Shown here: positions 35,276-47,669 of the stretch, piece by piece
Layout of the letters: the number at the start of each line of letters is the position of its first letter
Numbering within the stretch: the stretch's first letter is position 1
Notes under the pieces: model-generated
What the model saw: only the letters and a program-made list of their open reading frames with translations
Told to the model about the DNA's origin: nothing
Databases searched by the model: none
Source of the DNA: Oreohelix idahoensis
Lineage: Eukaryota; Mollusca; Gastropoda; Stylommatophora; Oreohelicidae
Direction of reading: 5' to 3'
Length of the DNA: 64,000 bases
Assembly (NCBI GenBank): GCA_024509875.1
Contig: JAMPIV010013726.1
Location: forward strand, 124,001 to 188,000
Program-made: the position numbers and the translations under genes

Positions 35276-36360
35276 AAGATATTGGGCTCAGCGCATGTCT
35301 CACAATACTATCATTAACCATAAAGTGGTCTATCTGGTTTCAGTCTCATCCGTTTGGTGATTCCCATGTTAACATGTGTACTTCTTTGTGTGAAAAAAAT
35401 GTTCCTCCAATGATCAGGTTGTTAATGCTGCAGAAGCTAATTAGTTTGTCCCCATTCTCATTTACTGTTCCACTGCTACATTTCCCCATTACTCTTTCAT
35501 TATAAGTATTGTGTGTTCCAACTTTTGCATTGAGGAATTCCATTACTACAATAAGATCATACCTGGGTACAGTTTCCATTTCCTTTTGAAGCTGTTGGTA
35601 GAAGTCGTCCTTGACCTCTTCATTGCTGTCATTTGTTGGTGCATAGCATTGTATTATTGTGGTGTTGGTGAATCTCCCTCTCAGTCTTGTTCTTATCAGT
35701 CTGTTGTTGATGGGTTTCCATTCAAATAATGACCTTTCTATTCTTTTCTTCAGAATAATGGCTACACCTTCATTGTGCTGACCATCCTCTCTACCAGAGT
35801 AAAGTACTGTTTCTCCTGTAGCTGTTTTTATTAGCCCCGCCCCGGTCCATCTGCTCTCACTTATTCCAGAGATGTGTAATCTGTAGTTCTTCATCACTGT
35901 TGTGATCTTCCTCAGCTTACCTGCCTCATTCTTGGTTCTGACATTCCAGAATCCAATTCTAGTTTCATGTTTTGTGGTCGCGGCCTCCAATTTTCATGCC
36001 AATGAAAAGCCTTTCCGCTTTCACCACTGACAGTCATACGGGCCTGAGACTCTGGATGTCCATCCAACATTAAAGTTTTTCAACTTATTGCTTTTTCCTT
36101 AACATGTGTGATTTTTTACATAGACAGGGGTGTCGGCCTTGCACTAAAACCCCCAACTTGGAGGACCAGGGTATCAGCTTTTGTCTGACCCTTATCCATG
36201 CAAACCTGTCCAGTTTTGTTAAATCTACCAGGAGTAAAACTCCCACTGGCATAGCTCTGGGGGTTATCAGGGTGTGCAAGCTGCTGTTCCACTACAAGGT
36301 AAAGGTACCATTGAAGGCAGAACAATCACCTAATTATCAGGAAATTGTGCTCATTAGTTT
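35276..36360 (-). pseudogene. LINE 5' leader and endonuclease fragment (minus)
   Basis: A 214-residue minus-strand frame (35990-35346): TRIGFWNVRTKNEAGKLRKI, ISGISESRWTGAG (here Ser-Glu-Ser around the catalytic Glu), IIQCYAPTNDSNEEVKDDF and IVVMEFLNAKVGTHN, where the expected Gly-Asp of GDFNA is replaced by Met-Glu-Phe-Leu, so the active site is damaged. Between 36360 and 35995 the minus strand carries LINE leader text (CCTGGTCCTCCAAGTTGGGG; CAAAACTGGACAGGTTTGCA). The RT part is missing after MLTWESPNG. Confidence 0.78.
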
Positions 36361-36444
36361 GTAACTACACTTTGCTAACAAATTGTAACTAAACATATAG
36401 GACACGCATTTATTATTTATCTTTGCTCATTTTTATTATTACAG

Positions 36445-38342
36445 GTGTTTATTCTTGTCACCTGTGCAACACTCATTTCTTCCAACTTGATGTCCTGGAT
36501 AAGCATATGAAAGCAGTACACAGAGATGGAGGCTGGGAGTTTGATAATAAATGTAGTGATCTTCAGAATGTGTTACCACAGGACAGTGGAAATAACATGA
36601 ATGAAACAGCGAGTAAGATTGGAGATGTCACAATTAATGATGTCACAAGAGAAGATAGCAACAACCTGAGACTCACTGATAATGAAGCATCAGTGAACCT
36701 CATCAACAGTCAGGAAAGGACTTCTACAGAGTTTGACAACCTACACAGTAGCGACGCAGGTTTAAAAAATCAAGTCTGTAACATAAATTGCAGTATTCCA
36801 TTTTCTGCCAGTGAGTTAAATGTTCAGCTTTGTGTGAGTGACAGAGCTGTTGCTACTTGCAGTCATTTAATCATTCAGTCTCACATGAAACTAAAGGAAA
36901 GTATGCCCTACAAGTGTGATATTTGTGGTGTATTTTTTACTGTGAAAGATTGCATACAGCAACATAACAGAATATATATACAAGAGAAGCCTTACAAGTG
37001 TGAAGTTTGTGATGCAGAATTTAATGAAAGTTGTAGCCAAAAATTACATGAAAGAATACATACAGGAAATAAATCTTACAAGTGTGATGTCTGTGGAGCA
37101 GCATTTACTGAGAGAAGTAGTCTACAAAGGAATCAAAGAATACATACAGGAGAGAATCATTACAAGTTTGATGTTTGTGGGGCAGCATTTACTCTGAGCA
37201 GTAGTCTACAAAGTCATAAAAGAATACATACAAGAGAGAAGCCTTACAAGTGTGATGATTGTGGTGCAGCATTTACTGAGAGTGATAGTCTACAAAAGCA
37301 TAAAAGAGTACATACAGGAAATAAACCTTACAAGTGTGATGATTGTGGTGCAACATTTACTCTGAGCAGTAGTCTACAAAGTCATATAAGAATACATTCT
37401 GGAGAGAAGCCTTACAAGTGTGATGTTTGTGGAGCAGCATTTACTCGGAGCAGTTGTCTACAACGTCATAAAAGAATACATACAGGAGAGAAGCCTTACA
37501 AGTGTGATGTTTGTGGGGCAGCATTTACTTGGAGCAGTAGTCTACCAAGTCATAAAAGACTACATACAGGAAATAAACCTTACAAGTGTGATGATTGTGG
37601 TGCAGCATTTACTCTCAGCAGTAGTCTACAAAATCATAAAAGAATACATTCAGGGGAGAAGCCTTATAAGTGTGATGATTGTGGTGCAGCATTTACTCTC
37701 AGCAGTAGTCTACAAAATCATGAAAGAATACATTCAGGAGAGAAGCCTTACAAGTGTGATGTTTGTGGAGCAGCATTTACTCGGAACAGTAATCTACAAA
37801 GTCATAAAAGATTACATACAGGAAATAAACCTTACAAGTGTAATGATTGTGGTGCAGCATTTACTCGGAAAGATCATCTACAAAATCATAAAAGAATGCA
37901 TACAAGAGAGAAGCCTTACAAGTGTGATGTTTGTGGAGCAGCATTTACCATGAGCAGTAATCTACAAAGTCATAAAAGGTTACATACAGGAAAAAAACCT
38001 TACAAGTGTAATGATTGTGGTGCAGCATTTACTGAGAATGGTAATCTACAAAAGCATAAAAGAGTACATACAGGAAATAAACCTTACAAGTGTGATGATT
38101 GTGGTGCAGCATTTACTGAGAGTGGTAGTCTACAAAGTCATAAAAGAAGAATACATACAGGAGAGAAGCCTTACAAGTGTAATGTTTGTGGAGCAGCATT
38201 TACTCGGAGCAGTTGTCTACAACGTCATAAACGAATACATACAGGAGAGAAGCCTTACAAGTGTGATGTTTGTGGAGCAGCATTTACTGAGAGTGGGAAT
38301 CTACAGAGACATAAAAGATTACATACAGGAAATAAACCTTAA
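36445..38342 (+). CDS. C2H2 zinc-finger protein, terminal exon with 18 fingers
   Basis: The frame is open from 36423, but TTTTTATTATTACAG|GTG at 36444/36445 is a good 3' splice site, so the coding part is probably a terminal exon from 36445 to the TAA at 38340. It starts with a separate finger, YSCHLCNTHFFQLDVLDKHM-KAVH, then an acidic spacer of about 135 residues and an array of 17 fingers of type [11 protein letters not shown]...LQ.HKRIH with TGEKP/TGNKP linkers. Three fingers are degenerate: one with NRIYI in place of the last His, one with QRNQRIH (His to Asn) and one with YKFDVC (Cys to Phe). Such proteins bind DNA in the nucleus as transcriptional regulators; target unknown. Upstream exons are not identified. 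Confidence 0.75.
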
Positions 38343-40029
<1,687 letters not shown>

Positions 40030-40107
40030 GTGATAGTGCTGCTGCTGCTTGCAGTGATTTAATCAATTAGTCTCACAAGATAATAGAAGAAGACAAATCC
40101 TACACCA

Positions 40108-40326
40108 TTGACTACTAGCTCGGGTGTTGGCTTAGCTGGCGAGTCCTTTTTAGGGCTTTATGCTATCAGATAGATAATGTTGGTTCTTTTCAGGACTTAG
40201 TATCTATCAACACTGACCGGGTTAGCAGTCAACTGAGTTGACATTTTTTGGGATGGTAAATGTGCTCTGATATAACCAAATAGGTTGAAATCACGCGCCT
40301 CGCCAGGAGAAGGCAAAAAAATAAAA
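40108..40326. mobile_element. about 215-bp A-tailed insertion of unknown type
   Basis: Separates two homologous segments of the zinc-finger paralogue. It begins near ACTACTAGCTCGGGTGTTGG and ends with GGAGAAGGCAAAAAAATAAA. The A-rich 3' end and size suggest a SINE or other retroposed short RNA, but I see no convincing A/B box pair. Confidence 0.5.
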
Positions 40327-40440
40327 CCAAGTGTGATATTTATGTTGTATCATTTATTGAGTAAGATAACCTATAACAACATAAAAGAATACATATTAGA
40401 GAGAATCCTTACTGGCTTGAAGTTTGTGATGAAGAATTTA

Positions 40441-41148
40441 TTCAGTGTCTTCTTCTTGTTTGGTCCTGATAAAGCAATCAATGATCAACACATCTCATTG
40501 TGCCTTGTAGGGCAGCAACAAACTGTCTCTACTTTGGTCCTGATAAAGCAATCAATGACCAACACATCTCATTGTGTCTTGTAGGGCAGCAACAAACTGT
40601 CTCTACTTTGGTCCTGATAAAGCAATCAATGACCAACACATCTCATTGTGCCTTGTAGGGCAGCAACAAACTGTCTCTACTTTGGTCCTGATAAAGCAAT
40701 CAATGACCAACACATCTCATTGTGCCTTGTAGGGCAGCAACAAACTGTCTCTACTTTGGTCCTGATAAAGCAATCAATGACCAACACATCTCATTGTGCC
40801 TTGCAGGGCAGCAACAAACTGTCTCTACTTTGCTTGTTCAACAGCCATCCTTCATGAGCTGCCCCAGCTTTGGTTCATGCTTAACATTTCAGCCTCCACA
40901 GTTCACCGTCACGTGACTTTTTGCCATCCTTGCTTTCACTTTCCATCTGTAGTCCGTAGCATTGCAGTTCTGGTGATGGTGTCAGGATCTCTTCTGAGGA
41001 TGTGGTCAACCCAATTCCAATGTTTACCCACTACGATGGTGTGCATGTCTTGGTGACTCATCACCTACAAAGTCATCAAAGAATGTTCTTGGCTGGTGAT
41101 GGTATTTGGCCAGAAAATTTTAAAAATGTTCCTTATGCAAATTTTGCA
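40441..41148 (-). mobile_element. 5'-truncated LINE fragment with 74-bp tandem repeats
   Basis: It begins with TCTTCTTCTTG and matches the 3' end of the LINE at 24156 (GTAGAGCAGCAACAAATGGT vs GTAGGGCAGCAACAAACTGT; ATGGTATTTGGCC near both 24480 and 41100), minus strand. The fragment sits within one zinc finger of the paralogue. Its 3'-terminal coding region is amplified five times. Confidence 0.77.
40459..40835. repeat. 74-bp tandem repeat, five copies, inside a LINE 3' end
   Basis: Units start at about 40459, 40533, 40607, 40681 and 40755 and read GGTCCTGATAAAGCAATCAA, CCAACACATCTCATTGTG and AGGGCAGCAACAAACTGTCT. Nearly identical copies, so amplification is recent. Single-copy counterpart: about 24185-24260. 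Confidence 0.95.
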
Positions 41149-41558
41149 TAGTAGTGGCCAACAATTACATGAAAGGATACATGCAAGGGAAGTGTGATGT
41201 TTGTGATGCAGCATTTACTGAGACAAGTAACTTACAAAAATGTAAGAGAATACATACAGATAGTAAGCATTATATGTGTGATGTGTGACTTTCTACTCCT
41301 TTGTTTACTGTATACTTTTGTTTGACAGTTATCTCTATGGGTATGTGATCTGAGTTAGTATCATTCCTTGAATTCCTTGAAATTGATATGTAAAATGCAT
41401 ATGAGAATAAATGAATTCAGTATAAAACGTGAGCGAAAGGAAGGAAAGAATGTTAGATGGGCCTATGTGCCCAATTCTCAACCCTTTGAAAATAAAGTTC
41501 GTTTGTTTGTTCATTCAATTTTTCCCATTTTGCTTTGGCTAAGTTGGCTATTACTATA

Positions 41559-41585
41559 CTGATGTCTAATGATGAGTCGGGTTGA
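41559..41585. repeat. 27-bp direct repeat, left copy
   Basis: Exact 27-base sequence beginning CTGATGTCTAATGATGAGTC; its second copy is at 41727-41753. It brackets the 141-bp insert and belongs to the LINE endonuclease ORF (PDSSLDIS). Confidence 0.92.
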
Positions 41586-41726
41586 GGGTTGAATGGCAAG
41601 GGACACATGTCTCTGTGCAAGAAAAAAGGGATACTCACGTAAAATCAGTCTCAGGTTAGACATACTAACCTGAGATTTCGCCGCGAGTAATAGCGGGCAT
41701 ACGAAAAAAAAAGAATAAAAAATAAG
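41586..41726 (+). mobile_element. 141-bp A-tailed insert with a perfect hairpin
   Basis: Begins GGGTTGAATGGCAAGGGACA; contains TCTCAGGTTAG-ACATA-CTAACCTGAGA, an 11-bp perfect stem; ends with GAAAAAAAAAGAATAAAAAA. A-rich 3' end plus 27-bp direct repeats suggest retroposition of a small structured RNA by LINE machinery. It does not match tRNA, 5S, U1, U2, U4, U5 or U6 patterns known to me. Source unknown. Confidence 0.7.
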
Positions 41727-41753
41727 CTGATGTCTAATGATGAGTCGGGTTGA
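41727..41753. repeat. 27-bp direct repeat, right copy
   Basis: Exact second copy of 41559-41585. Confidence 0.92.
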
Positions 41754-42001
41754 CCTGCACTTGGGTTGATTCTTGTTGCTGATTCATCATTCAGTAATAT
41801 CAGTTCTATATTTTCTATGAAGTCCAGTAGTAGTGTTCCTGATTTATCTATTTTGTTACCTCCCCATGCTATGTGGTGTGCATTGAAGTCCCCCACTATT
41901 ATAGTTTTGATCTGTATTCTTTCTCTAATTACTTTGATGTCCTGTTCTAGTAAGCACGCTGCGATCGACATTTCTCGACGAAGGTAACCTATGTTCTCCA
42001 T

Positions 42002-42810
42002 GCTGGAGGCTCATGTGTGGCCTTGCGGCTATCATCAGGAAACTGATTTTTATGTGTGTGCACGTGATCTTAACCCCGGATATTAAAATTGACTCTTCTG
42101 TGAAAGAGATTTCACTACCTTTTCCGGTTTCTATTTTCTGTGAATTTTTTCAATCGAAATGAATCGGCATCGAACACACGGTCATTTTCGCTCTAATTTT
42201 ATTGGATTCTGACGCCGATGCGATGAGGAGGAGATTTTTGTCTTTATAAGCGCTGATATCGGTTCTCAGAATATGTTTGATGGCTGAGATGGAAACGAAA
42301 GTAGAATGGCATTGCTAGTATGTATAATTTTAGGGGTTAGGACTAGGAATATCGGTAGATTTAGAATTACGGCTGAATGTCACTGCTGACGAGGATGTTT
42401 GTTGCTTGATGGGTGTAACGAAAAGATCGTCATTTTATTTGTATTGGTCAAATGACTTTCATTGAGATGCAGAGGATATGGACTCTTCGTTTCTTGGTAA
42501 TTTTTTTTTAATTTTAAAATTTAAAAAAAAAAATTTTTTTATTTTTTTAAATATTTTTTTCGTTATTTTCATCTTTCCTTTCCTCTCTTCCTATCACATC
42601 TAACATGTACACAAACAAATTTGATATCATCAGATTCATCATTCATTTATTTATATAAATTCCAAAAATGATAGCAATTGACCAAGAAACACAAAAACTA
42701 TAGACGTTACAAGTCGCCCACTATAAAATCGGGGGGTTGTGAAAAAGAATGCCGCTGTAGGAGAAGTTTTCGGGAAAAGAATGCAGCTTGCTAAAGGTTA
42801 ATTATTTTCA
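42002..42810. other. unassigned 0.8-kb insert within LINE D
   Basis: Separates the two parts of the LINE D ORF2 start. Contains a very AT-rich tract (42500-42560, mainly runs of A and T) and GC-richer flanks (GGCTCATGTGTGGCCTTGCG). No ORF, terminal repeat or target duplication was found by eye. Confidence 0.45.
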
Positions 42811-43198
42811 GTACTTCTCTGTCACTATTTATAGTTAACACTTATTCCTTCAAAGTTTTCTGAATTGAAAGTTTCCCAGTCTGTTATATGGTATATTTTA
42901 TGATCCAAGAATGCTACTACTCCACCTTTATTGACGTCTGTCATTTCTAAGAGTGATGTATGCTGGGTTGTTAAATCTGTTTGTGGGATTGAGGCGTGTT
43001 TCTTGAACAGCAAAAATTGCTTGTGTATTTTTGTATTGGCCCAAAAATGGAACGAGGTTCTTTTTTAGCACTACGGCAATTTCATTGTATTATTTTTATG
43101 TTCCTGTTCTCCATTTCTTTTATCTTTTTTAGAGTTAATTTGGTGTAAGTAGTTTTTATCTGGTCTTAGCTGGGCTTTAAACTGTATTTCCGCTGGTT
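42811..43198 (-). pseudogene. LINE D: end of ORF1 and start of ORF2 (minus)
   Basis: The minus strand from 43198 gives YSLKPS-like ORF1 end text, then in overlapping frames VVLKKNLVPFLGQYKNTQAI and FAVQETRLNPTNRFNNPAYI, the typical endonuclease start with catalytic Glu (QETRL), and GGVVAFLDHKIYHITDW. Frame shifts after RNDRRQ. It directly continues the ORF1 at 47670-48098, from which LINE A2 has separated it. Confidence 0.75.
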
Positions 43199-43212
43199 GG
43201 TAGCTTTTGCAA
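43199..43212. repeat. target-site duplication, left copy (LINE A2)
   Basis: GGTAGCTTTTGCAA, repeated exactly at 47656-47669. Confidence 0.92.
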
Positions 43213-43269
43213 AAGGGACAAGGAGTTATGGATCTCAATGGCAACACTCTGCTATAAGGTGGTGTACCC

Positions 43270-44030
43270 ACATCTGAAAGAGCTAAAGGGGGCGTGGGTT
43301 GCATTGTGGCCAAAAACCAGAAAGATAGTATCAAGGGATGGAACTTTGTCTCGGAGCGCATTATGGTTGTAAAACTAAAAGAAGGAGAAACCATAGTCAA
43401 CCTGGTCATAGTGTATGGGCCAAATGAGGATAAGAGAGTCCAGAGGTCAAGGAAGAATTCTTCAAGCTGCTTCAAAGGACAGTGGATGACTGCCAAGATG
43501 AAATTACCATGCTCGGAGATTTCAATGCCAGAGTTGGAAATAACCATGCTAGATGGGGTGGAGTTATCGGAAGATATGGAGAAGACACTCTCAATGACAA
43601 TGGAAAGCGACTCCTCAGATTCTGCAGTGAGCAGAATCTGATCATTACCAACACAAAGTTCCCCCATAAGCGCATACATGCATACACAAGGTGTGAACCA
43701 ACAAAGAATGAGAAGTCAGTGATCGACTATGCCATTGTTAGGAGGAGCTCATTCAAATATGTCCGGGATGCTAGAGTCTGGAGGGGGCCAGAGATTGGAA
43801 GTGATCACTACCTGCTTACAATCAAAAGAACAACTGAAAGAGTTGCTCAGCCTAGGAACTGCCCAGCCCCACGCAAGAAACCAAGTAAACAAACGGAGGA
43901 AATGAGCATTAAGACCTACAAGCTGAATGAGCCAGAAATTAAGACCAGATATCAGGGGCTTATTGCTACAGCGGTGGGAAACGCAAAAGAACAACCTGAT
44001 GACTTGGAAACCCTGTAGCTTAAATTCAAG
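43270..44030 (+). pseudogene. LINE A2 endonuclease domain
   Basis: The reading begins VGCIVAKNQKDSIKGW..., shifts frame near 43435-43480, and continues EITMLGDFNARVGNNHARWG (Asp/Asn), MTNTKFPHK-type text, VIDYAIVRRSSFKY and GPEIGSDHYLLTIKRTTERV (final Asp-His), ending at a TAG near 44018 that replaces a Trp codon of A1 (DLETL-stop vs DLETLWLKF). The N-terminal catalytic Glu region is missing because of 5' truncation. Confidence 0.87.
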
Positions 44031-44139
44031 GACATCATAAAGACAGCTGCTGCAGAAGCATGTGGTGAGACCGACTTGGGAACAAGAGAAAGAGGACACC
44101 TTGGTGGACAGAAGAAGTCAAAGAGAAAATAAGAGAGAA

Positions 44140-44825
44140 GAAAATGGCATGGAAACAATACTTAGGACCTAAAAACACAGCAGGACAAATAGAGAAATAT
44201 AGAGAATATGTGATACTCAGAACAGAAGCAAAGAACAAGGTGCTAGCAGCAAAACAGAAGTCCTGGGAAGAATTTGGAGAAAAGCTAGAAAAGGATGCGC
44301 AAGAAAACCAGAAATTGTTCTATAAGACCCTAAAGAACATGAGGAAGAAAAACAATGCCCTCTTAAATTTATAAAGGACAAGCAAGGCAAATTGCTTACG
44401 GCCCTGAAGGAAGTAATGGAAAGATGGAAAGAATATTTCTCAGAACTCCTTGATGGTGAGCAAGGTCAAGCATCAGAAATGATAACCACTAGCACAGAAG
44501 AGAAAATCAATGGTGGTGAAGATGACATAAAGATGGAAGAACTGAAGGCAGCACTGGAGAAAATCAAGATGGGCAAAGCAGCAGGGCATAATGGTATAAC
44601 ACCAGAAATGGTTAAGTACATGGGAGCATCAAACAACCTATTACTCCTAAAGGTCCTACAGGCAGCGTGGTGCAACAAGGCCATACCAAAGGATTGGGAG
44701 ACTGCCATCATAACACCGATTTTCAAAAAGGGTGACAATTGACAATGTGGAAACCACAGAGGCATATCCCTTCTCAGTGTCCCTGGTAAAATCTACTCTA
44801 GAATCCTAGAGCAGAGACTCTGATG
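44140..44825 (+). pseudogene. LINE A2 linker and RT N-terminal part
   Basis: Frames 44144-44374 and 44392-44742 encode a helical basic linker (NTAGQIEKYREYVILRTEAK), a stop after NALLNL, then KEVMERWKEYFSELLDGEQG, LEKIKMGKAAGHNGITPEMV and ETAIITPIFKKGDN, with a stop where A1 has the Gln codon of NQQCENHKG. RT continues as text to the solo LTR at 44825. Confidence 0.85.
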
Positions 44826-44830
44826 CCTAG
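44826..44830. repeat. 5-bp target-site duplication of solo LTR, left copy
   Basis: CCTAG just before TGATAAAGATC; repeated at 46422-46426. Confidence 0.87.
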
Positions 44831-46421
44831 TGATAAAGATCTTTTTCTTATTAATGATGTCCACCAAATGATAAATATAAGTGGATGGAAGCAGACATCA
44901 TCATCATCAGTTGATAAACTCTTAATACAAGACCCTTGCCCTGAGCAAGAGACATGCTGAGAAATCTGAAGCTCGCTCGAACATCACCAGAGTTAAATAC
45001 TGTGTTGTTGTGTTGCTCGTGGTTCGAGTATGGAATGTCAACTTGACCTACGCAGTGGTGTGTAGACATAGATGGAGTGTATAATGTGCGAATGATAGGA
45101 AGAGTTCGTGGTGTTGACAAATGTTCTTTTCTCACACTCATGTATGGCTGGAAGTCATCGACACCAACGACTGTGTACCTTTACTAAAGTTTAATTGGAC
45201 GTACACACTCGACAGCACAGATAGTGACAAATCACAGGTTGGCATAATACATCATGGTACAGTGGATAAATGGTCTTGCAACGTTATGTTACATGGGCAC
45301 TCATGTAGAATAATAGTATAATGGACTGTCAGTAGCCAAGCACTTAGTATTGCCCATATATATATATCAACTGAGTTTACTGACAAAGCACGTCAGATTA
45401 TAAACAATATCCAAGATGGCTTCTAGACCTAATCTCGTCTAGCGAAGATTCCTTAACATAATGTCCAGCACAGGTTTTTCCATATAATTATATTGAACCG
45501 CTAGCAATGGGTTCTCATGTGTAGCAGTGATCTCTGGACTAATCAAGCGATAATACGGGCATCCCTTTTCTCTTCTTGAAAGTCACTACATGTTTGGTTC
45601 CAAGATGGCTTCACTCGTGAGCTGTCACTCACGTTTGGATACAGATAATGAATCTGTCCTAAAGTTAGTCATTCATTAAACATTTCATTGCTCTGTAGAT
45701 TTGATCATGAACAATTGACTGCATTCTACAGGATATAGTGCTGCTAGGAATCAGAATCGTTTTTTTTTTCATCTAGTTAGATGTATCCTCTCAGACGTAC
45801 AAATCATCCCTATCGAAAAACGGTGGCTTCGTACGAGAGTTCAAAAGAGTATCTTTATTACCTTGGTTTTCAGAAATATGATTTTGCCATTCCTTGGCAA
45901 TAAGAATGAACACTGGGGTAAAGCATACACGATAGGTCTAGACGACTATCACTTTCCCCAAAAACCACTGAGATCACTTTTTCCCCGGCGTCAAGCCGAC
46001 ATAGAAAAACACAGCCCATCATCAGGGCGAAGCCAAAACACACCTCTCTCGCGACACATCCGCCGAACAGCCTTTGACCTCTCTAGAGACAACAGAACAT
46101 ATAGTTCGACTTAGATATGTAAAGATATACAGATATAAGACAGATTCGTCCTACACAGACAAACAATACACATAAATTCAGGCCATAGATATTCTGAAGC
46201 AAGAACAATCTATTACTACCCAAACAAAGAATAAATCGCAGTAAAACTGGATTCATCCGCGGAGTTCGATCGAAAGAGACGGCACAACTTTCAAGGGAAG
46301 TAACTCAATAATGACTTTCCCTTAAGCACTAAAAAATATCTATTTTGTTTACAAAATATTTGCGAACATAACAAGTATACCAATGTATAATATTGTAAGA
46401 TATCAAAGACTGCACGTAACA
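44831..46421. mobile_element. solo LTR, 1591 bp, inside LINE A2
   Basis: Begins TGATAAAGATCTTTT and ends CTGCACGTAACA, bracketed by exact CCTAG duplications. Removing it and one CCTAG restores the LINE text ...RCLAEPQLDEVQCGF as in A1. The ends resemble the 1335-bp solo LTR at 27828 (TGATAAGGG...GCGTAACA), so both probably belong to one LTR retrotransposon group. A (TA)-rich segment near 45357 (CCATATATATATATCAAC) could be a promoter. No gag or pol remains. Confidence 0.9.
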
Positions 46422-46426
46422 CCTAG
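46422..46426. repeat. 5-bp target-site duplication of solo LTR, right copy
   Basis: Second CCTAG, followed by CTGAGCCACAATTGG of the LINE. Confidence 0.87.
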
Positions 46427-47655
46427 CTGAGCCACAATTGGATGAAGTCCAGTGCGGTTTCCGAGCAAACCGAAGTACTCAAGACCTAATCTTCACACTC
46501 AGGCAGCTGAGTGAAAAGACCCTTGAGTACAAGAGTGAGACCCATCTTTATTTCATAGATCTGGAAAAGACGTTTGACAGGGTCCCCTGGAGCAAACTTT
46601 GGGACTGTTTGGCAAGGAAGAACATTCCAGCACCTCTGATTCATGCTATACAGAGCTTCTACAAGTCTTGCAGAAATTATGTGAGGACAGCAAACTATAA
46701 GTCAAGTTCAGGACCACCACTGGTGTAAGACAAAGCGATATCCTGTCACCTTATCTTTTCATACTCCTCATGGACGATGTCATCAAAGCATGTAAGGAGA
46801 GAACAAGAAAGTATTCAGTGGGGTACTGGAAGATGAGACAGGTCTGTATTTCAGAGCTAGCATTTGCTGATGATGTTGTCCTGATTGCTAAATCAGAGAC
46901 ACATCTCCAATCCAACCTGCAAGTCTGGAAGGAAGAGCTGGAGAAGAGAGGGATGGTCATAAGCAGCTCTAAAACAAAATCCATGGTGATATCACGAGAA
47001 GAAAGAAAACATCAGATTAAGTTGGGAGAACAGGTCCTGGAGCAGGTCGACCACTTTAAATATCTCGGAGCTATTATAGACCGAAAGGGAGGCATCAAAG
47101 AAGAGTTGGCCACTCGAAAAGCAGCAGCTGGGAGACTTTCAGGCCATAAATCGAGGATTCCTCAGCAAGAAAGAGGTTGGTAAGAAAATGAAGATGGCTG
47201 TATACCGCTCCACCTATGTCCCAGTCTTGACATATGGATGCGAGTCATGGGCAATGACTACAACCCACAAAAGCCAGATCCAAACCTCCGAAATGAGGTA
47301 TTTGAGGAAGGTGGTTGAAGTAACAAGAAGAGACATGGTCCGCAACCAGACGATACGTCAAGGCCTAAAATCCCACCCGCTGCAGACCCAAATAGAACAG
47401 TCCCAACTAAGATGGTTTGGCCATGTCTGCAGAATGGGAGAAGATCAGCTACCACGACAAGCATGGGAAACAAAGAGCCAGGGATCCAGACCTCCAAGAC
47501 GACCCAGAGTATGCTGGGAGGACAACATTAGACAATCTTTGAAGGACCAAGGACTAGAATGGAACCAGGCCGGGAAGAAGACAGCTGATAGAATGATCTG
47601 GCGCTCTCTCTTCCAAACCTCTACACCTCACGGTAGAAGGGGAACGACTAAGTAA
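46427..47655 (+). pseudogene. LINE A2 RT core and C-terminal domain
   Basis: Frames 46438-46728, 46770-47183 and 47188-47655 encode VQCGFRANRSTQDLIFTLRQ, YFIDLEKTFDRVPWSKLWDC (motif A), a frameshift at the motif B text (GVRQ/RQSDILSPYLFILLMDD), SELAFADDVVLIAKS (FADD), HFKYLGAIIDRKGGIKEELA and VLTYGCESWAMTTTHKSQIQ, ending with GRRGTTK. Two frameshifts. Otherwise more than 90% similar to A1 by eye. Confidence 0.88.
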
Positions 47656-47669
47656 GGTAGCTTTTGCAA
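47656..47669. repeat. target-site duplication, right copy (LINE A2)
   Basis: Exact second copy of GGTAGCTTTTGCAA. Confidence 0.92.

Larger units (their letters stand above)
41453..42001 (-). pseudogene. LINE D endonuclease fragment (minus), split by a 141-bp insert
   Basis: The minus strand encodes YLRREMSIAACLLEQDIKVI, KTIIVGDFNAHHIAWGGNKI (catalytic GDFNAHH-WG), LLLDFIENIELILLND and NPSAGQPDSSLDIS, then, beyond the insert, IVIANLAKAKWEKLNEQTNE. This is a jockey/I-like endonuclease (DFNAHH.LWG ... SSIDL.I...L). Truncated at about 41453. Part of the larger LINE D that extends in pieces to 48098. Confidence 0.82.
43213..47655 (+). mobile_element. LINE A2, 5'-truncated, split by a solo LTR
   Basis: Same family as LINE A1 (8369-11520) on the opposite strand. 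It begins inside the endonuclease (GGAGTTATGGATCTCAATGG; A1 encodes QGVMDLDGN there) and ends GGAACGACTAAGTAA, the shared 3' end. An exact 14-bp duplication brackets it. A 1591-bp solo LTR sits at 44831-46421 in the RT region. Length without the LTR is about 2.85 kb. Confidence 0.92.
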
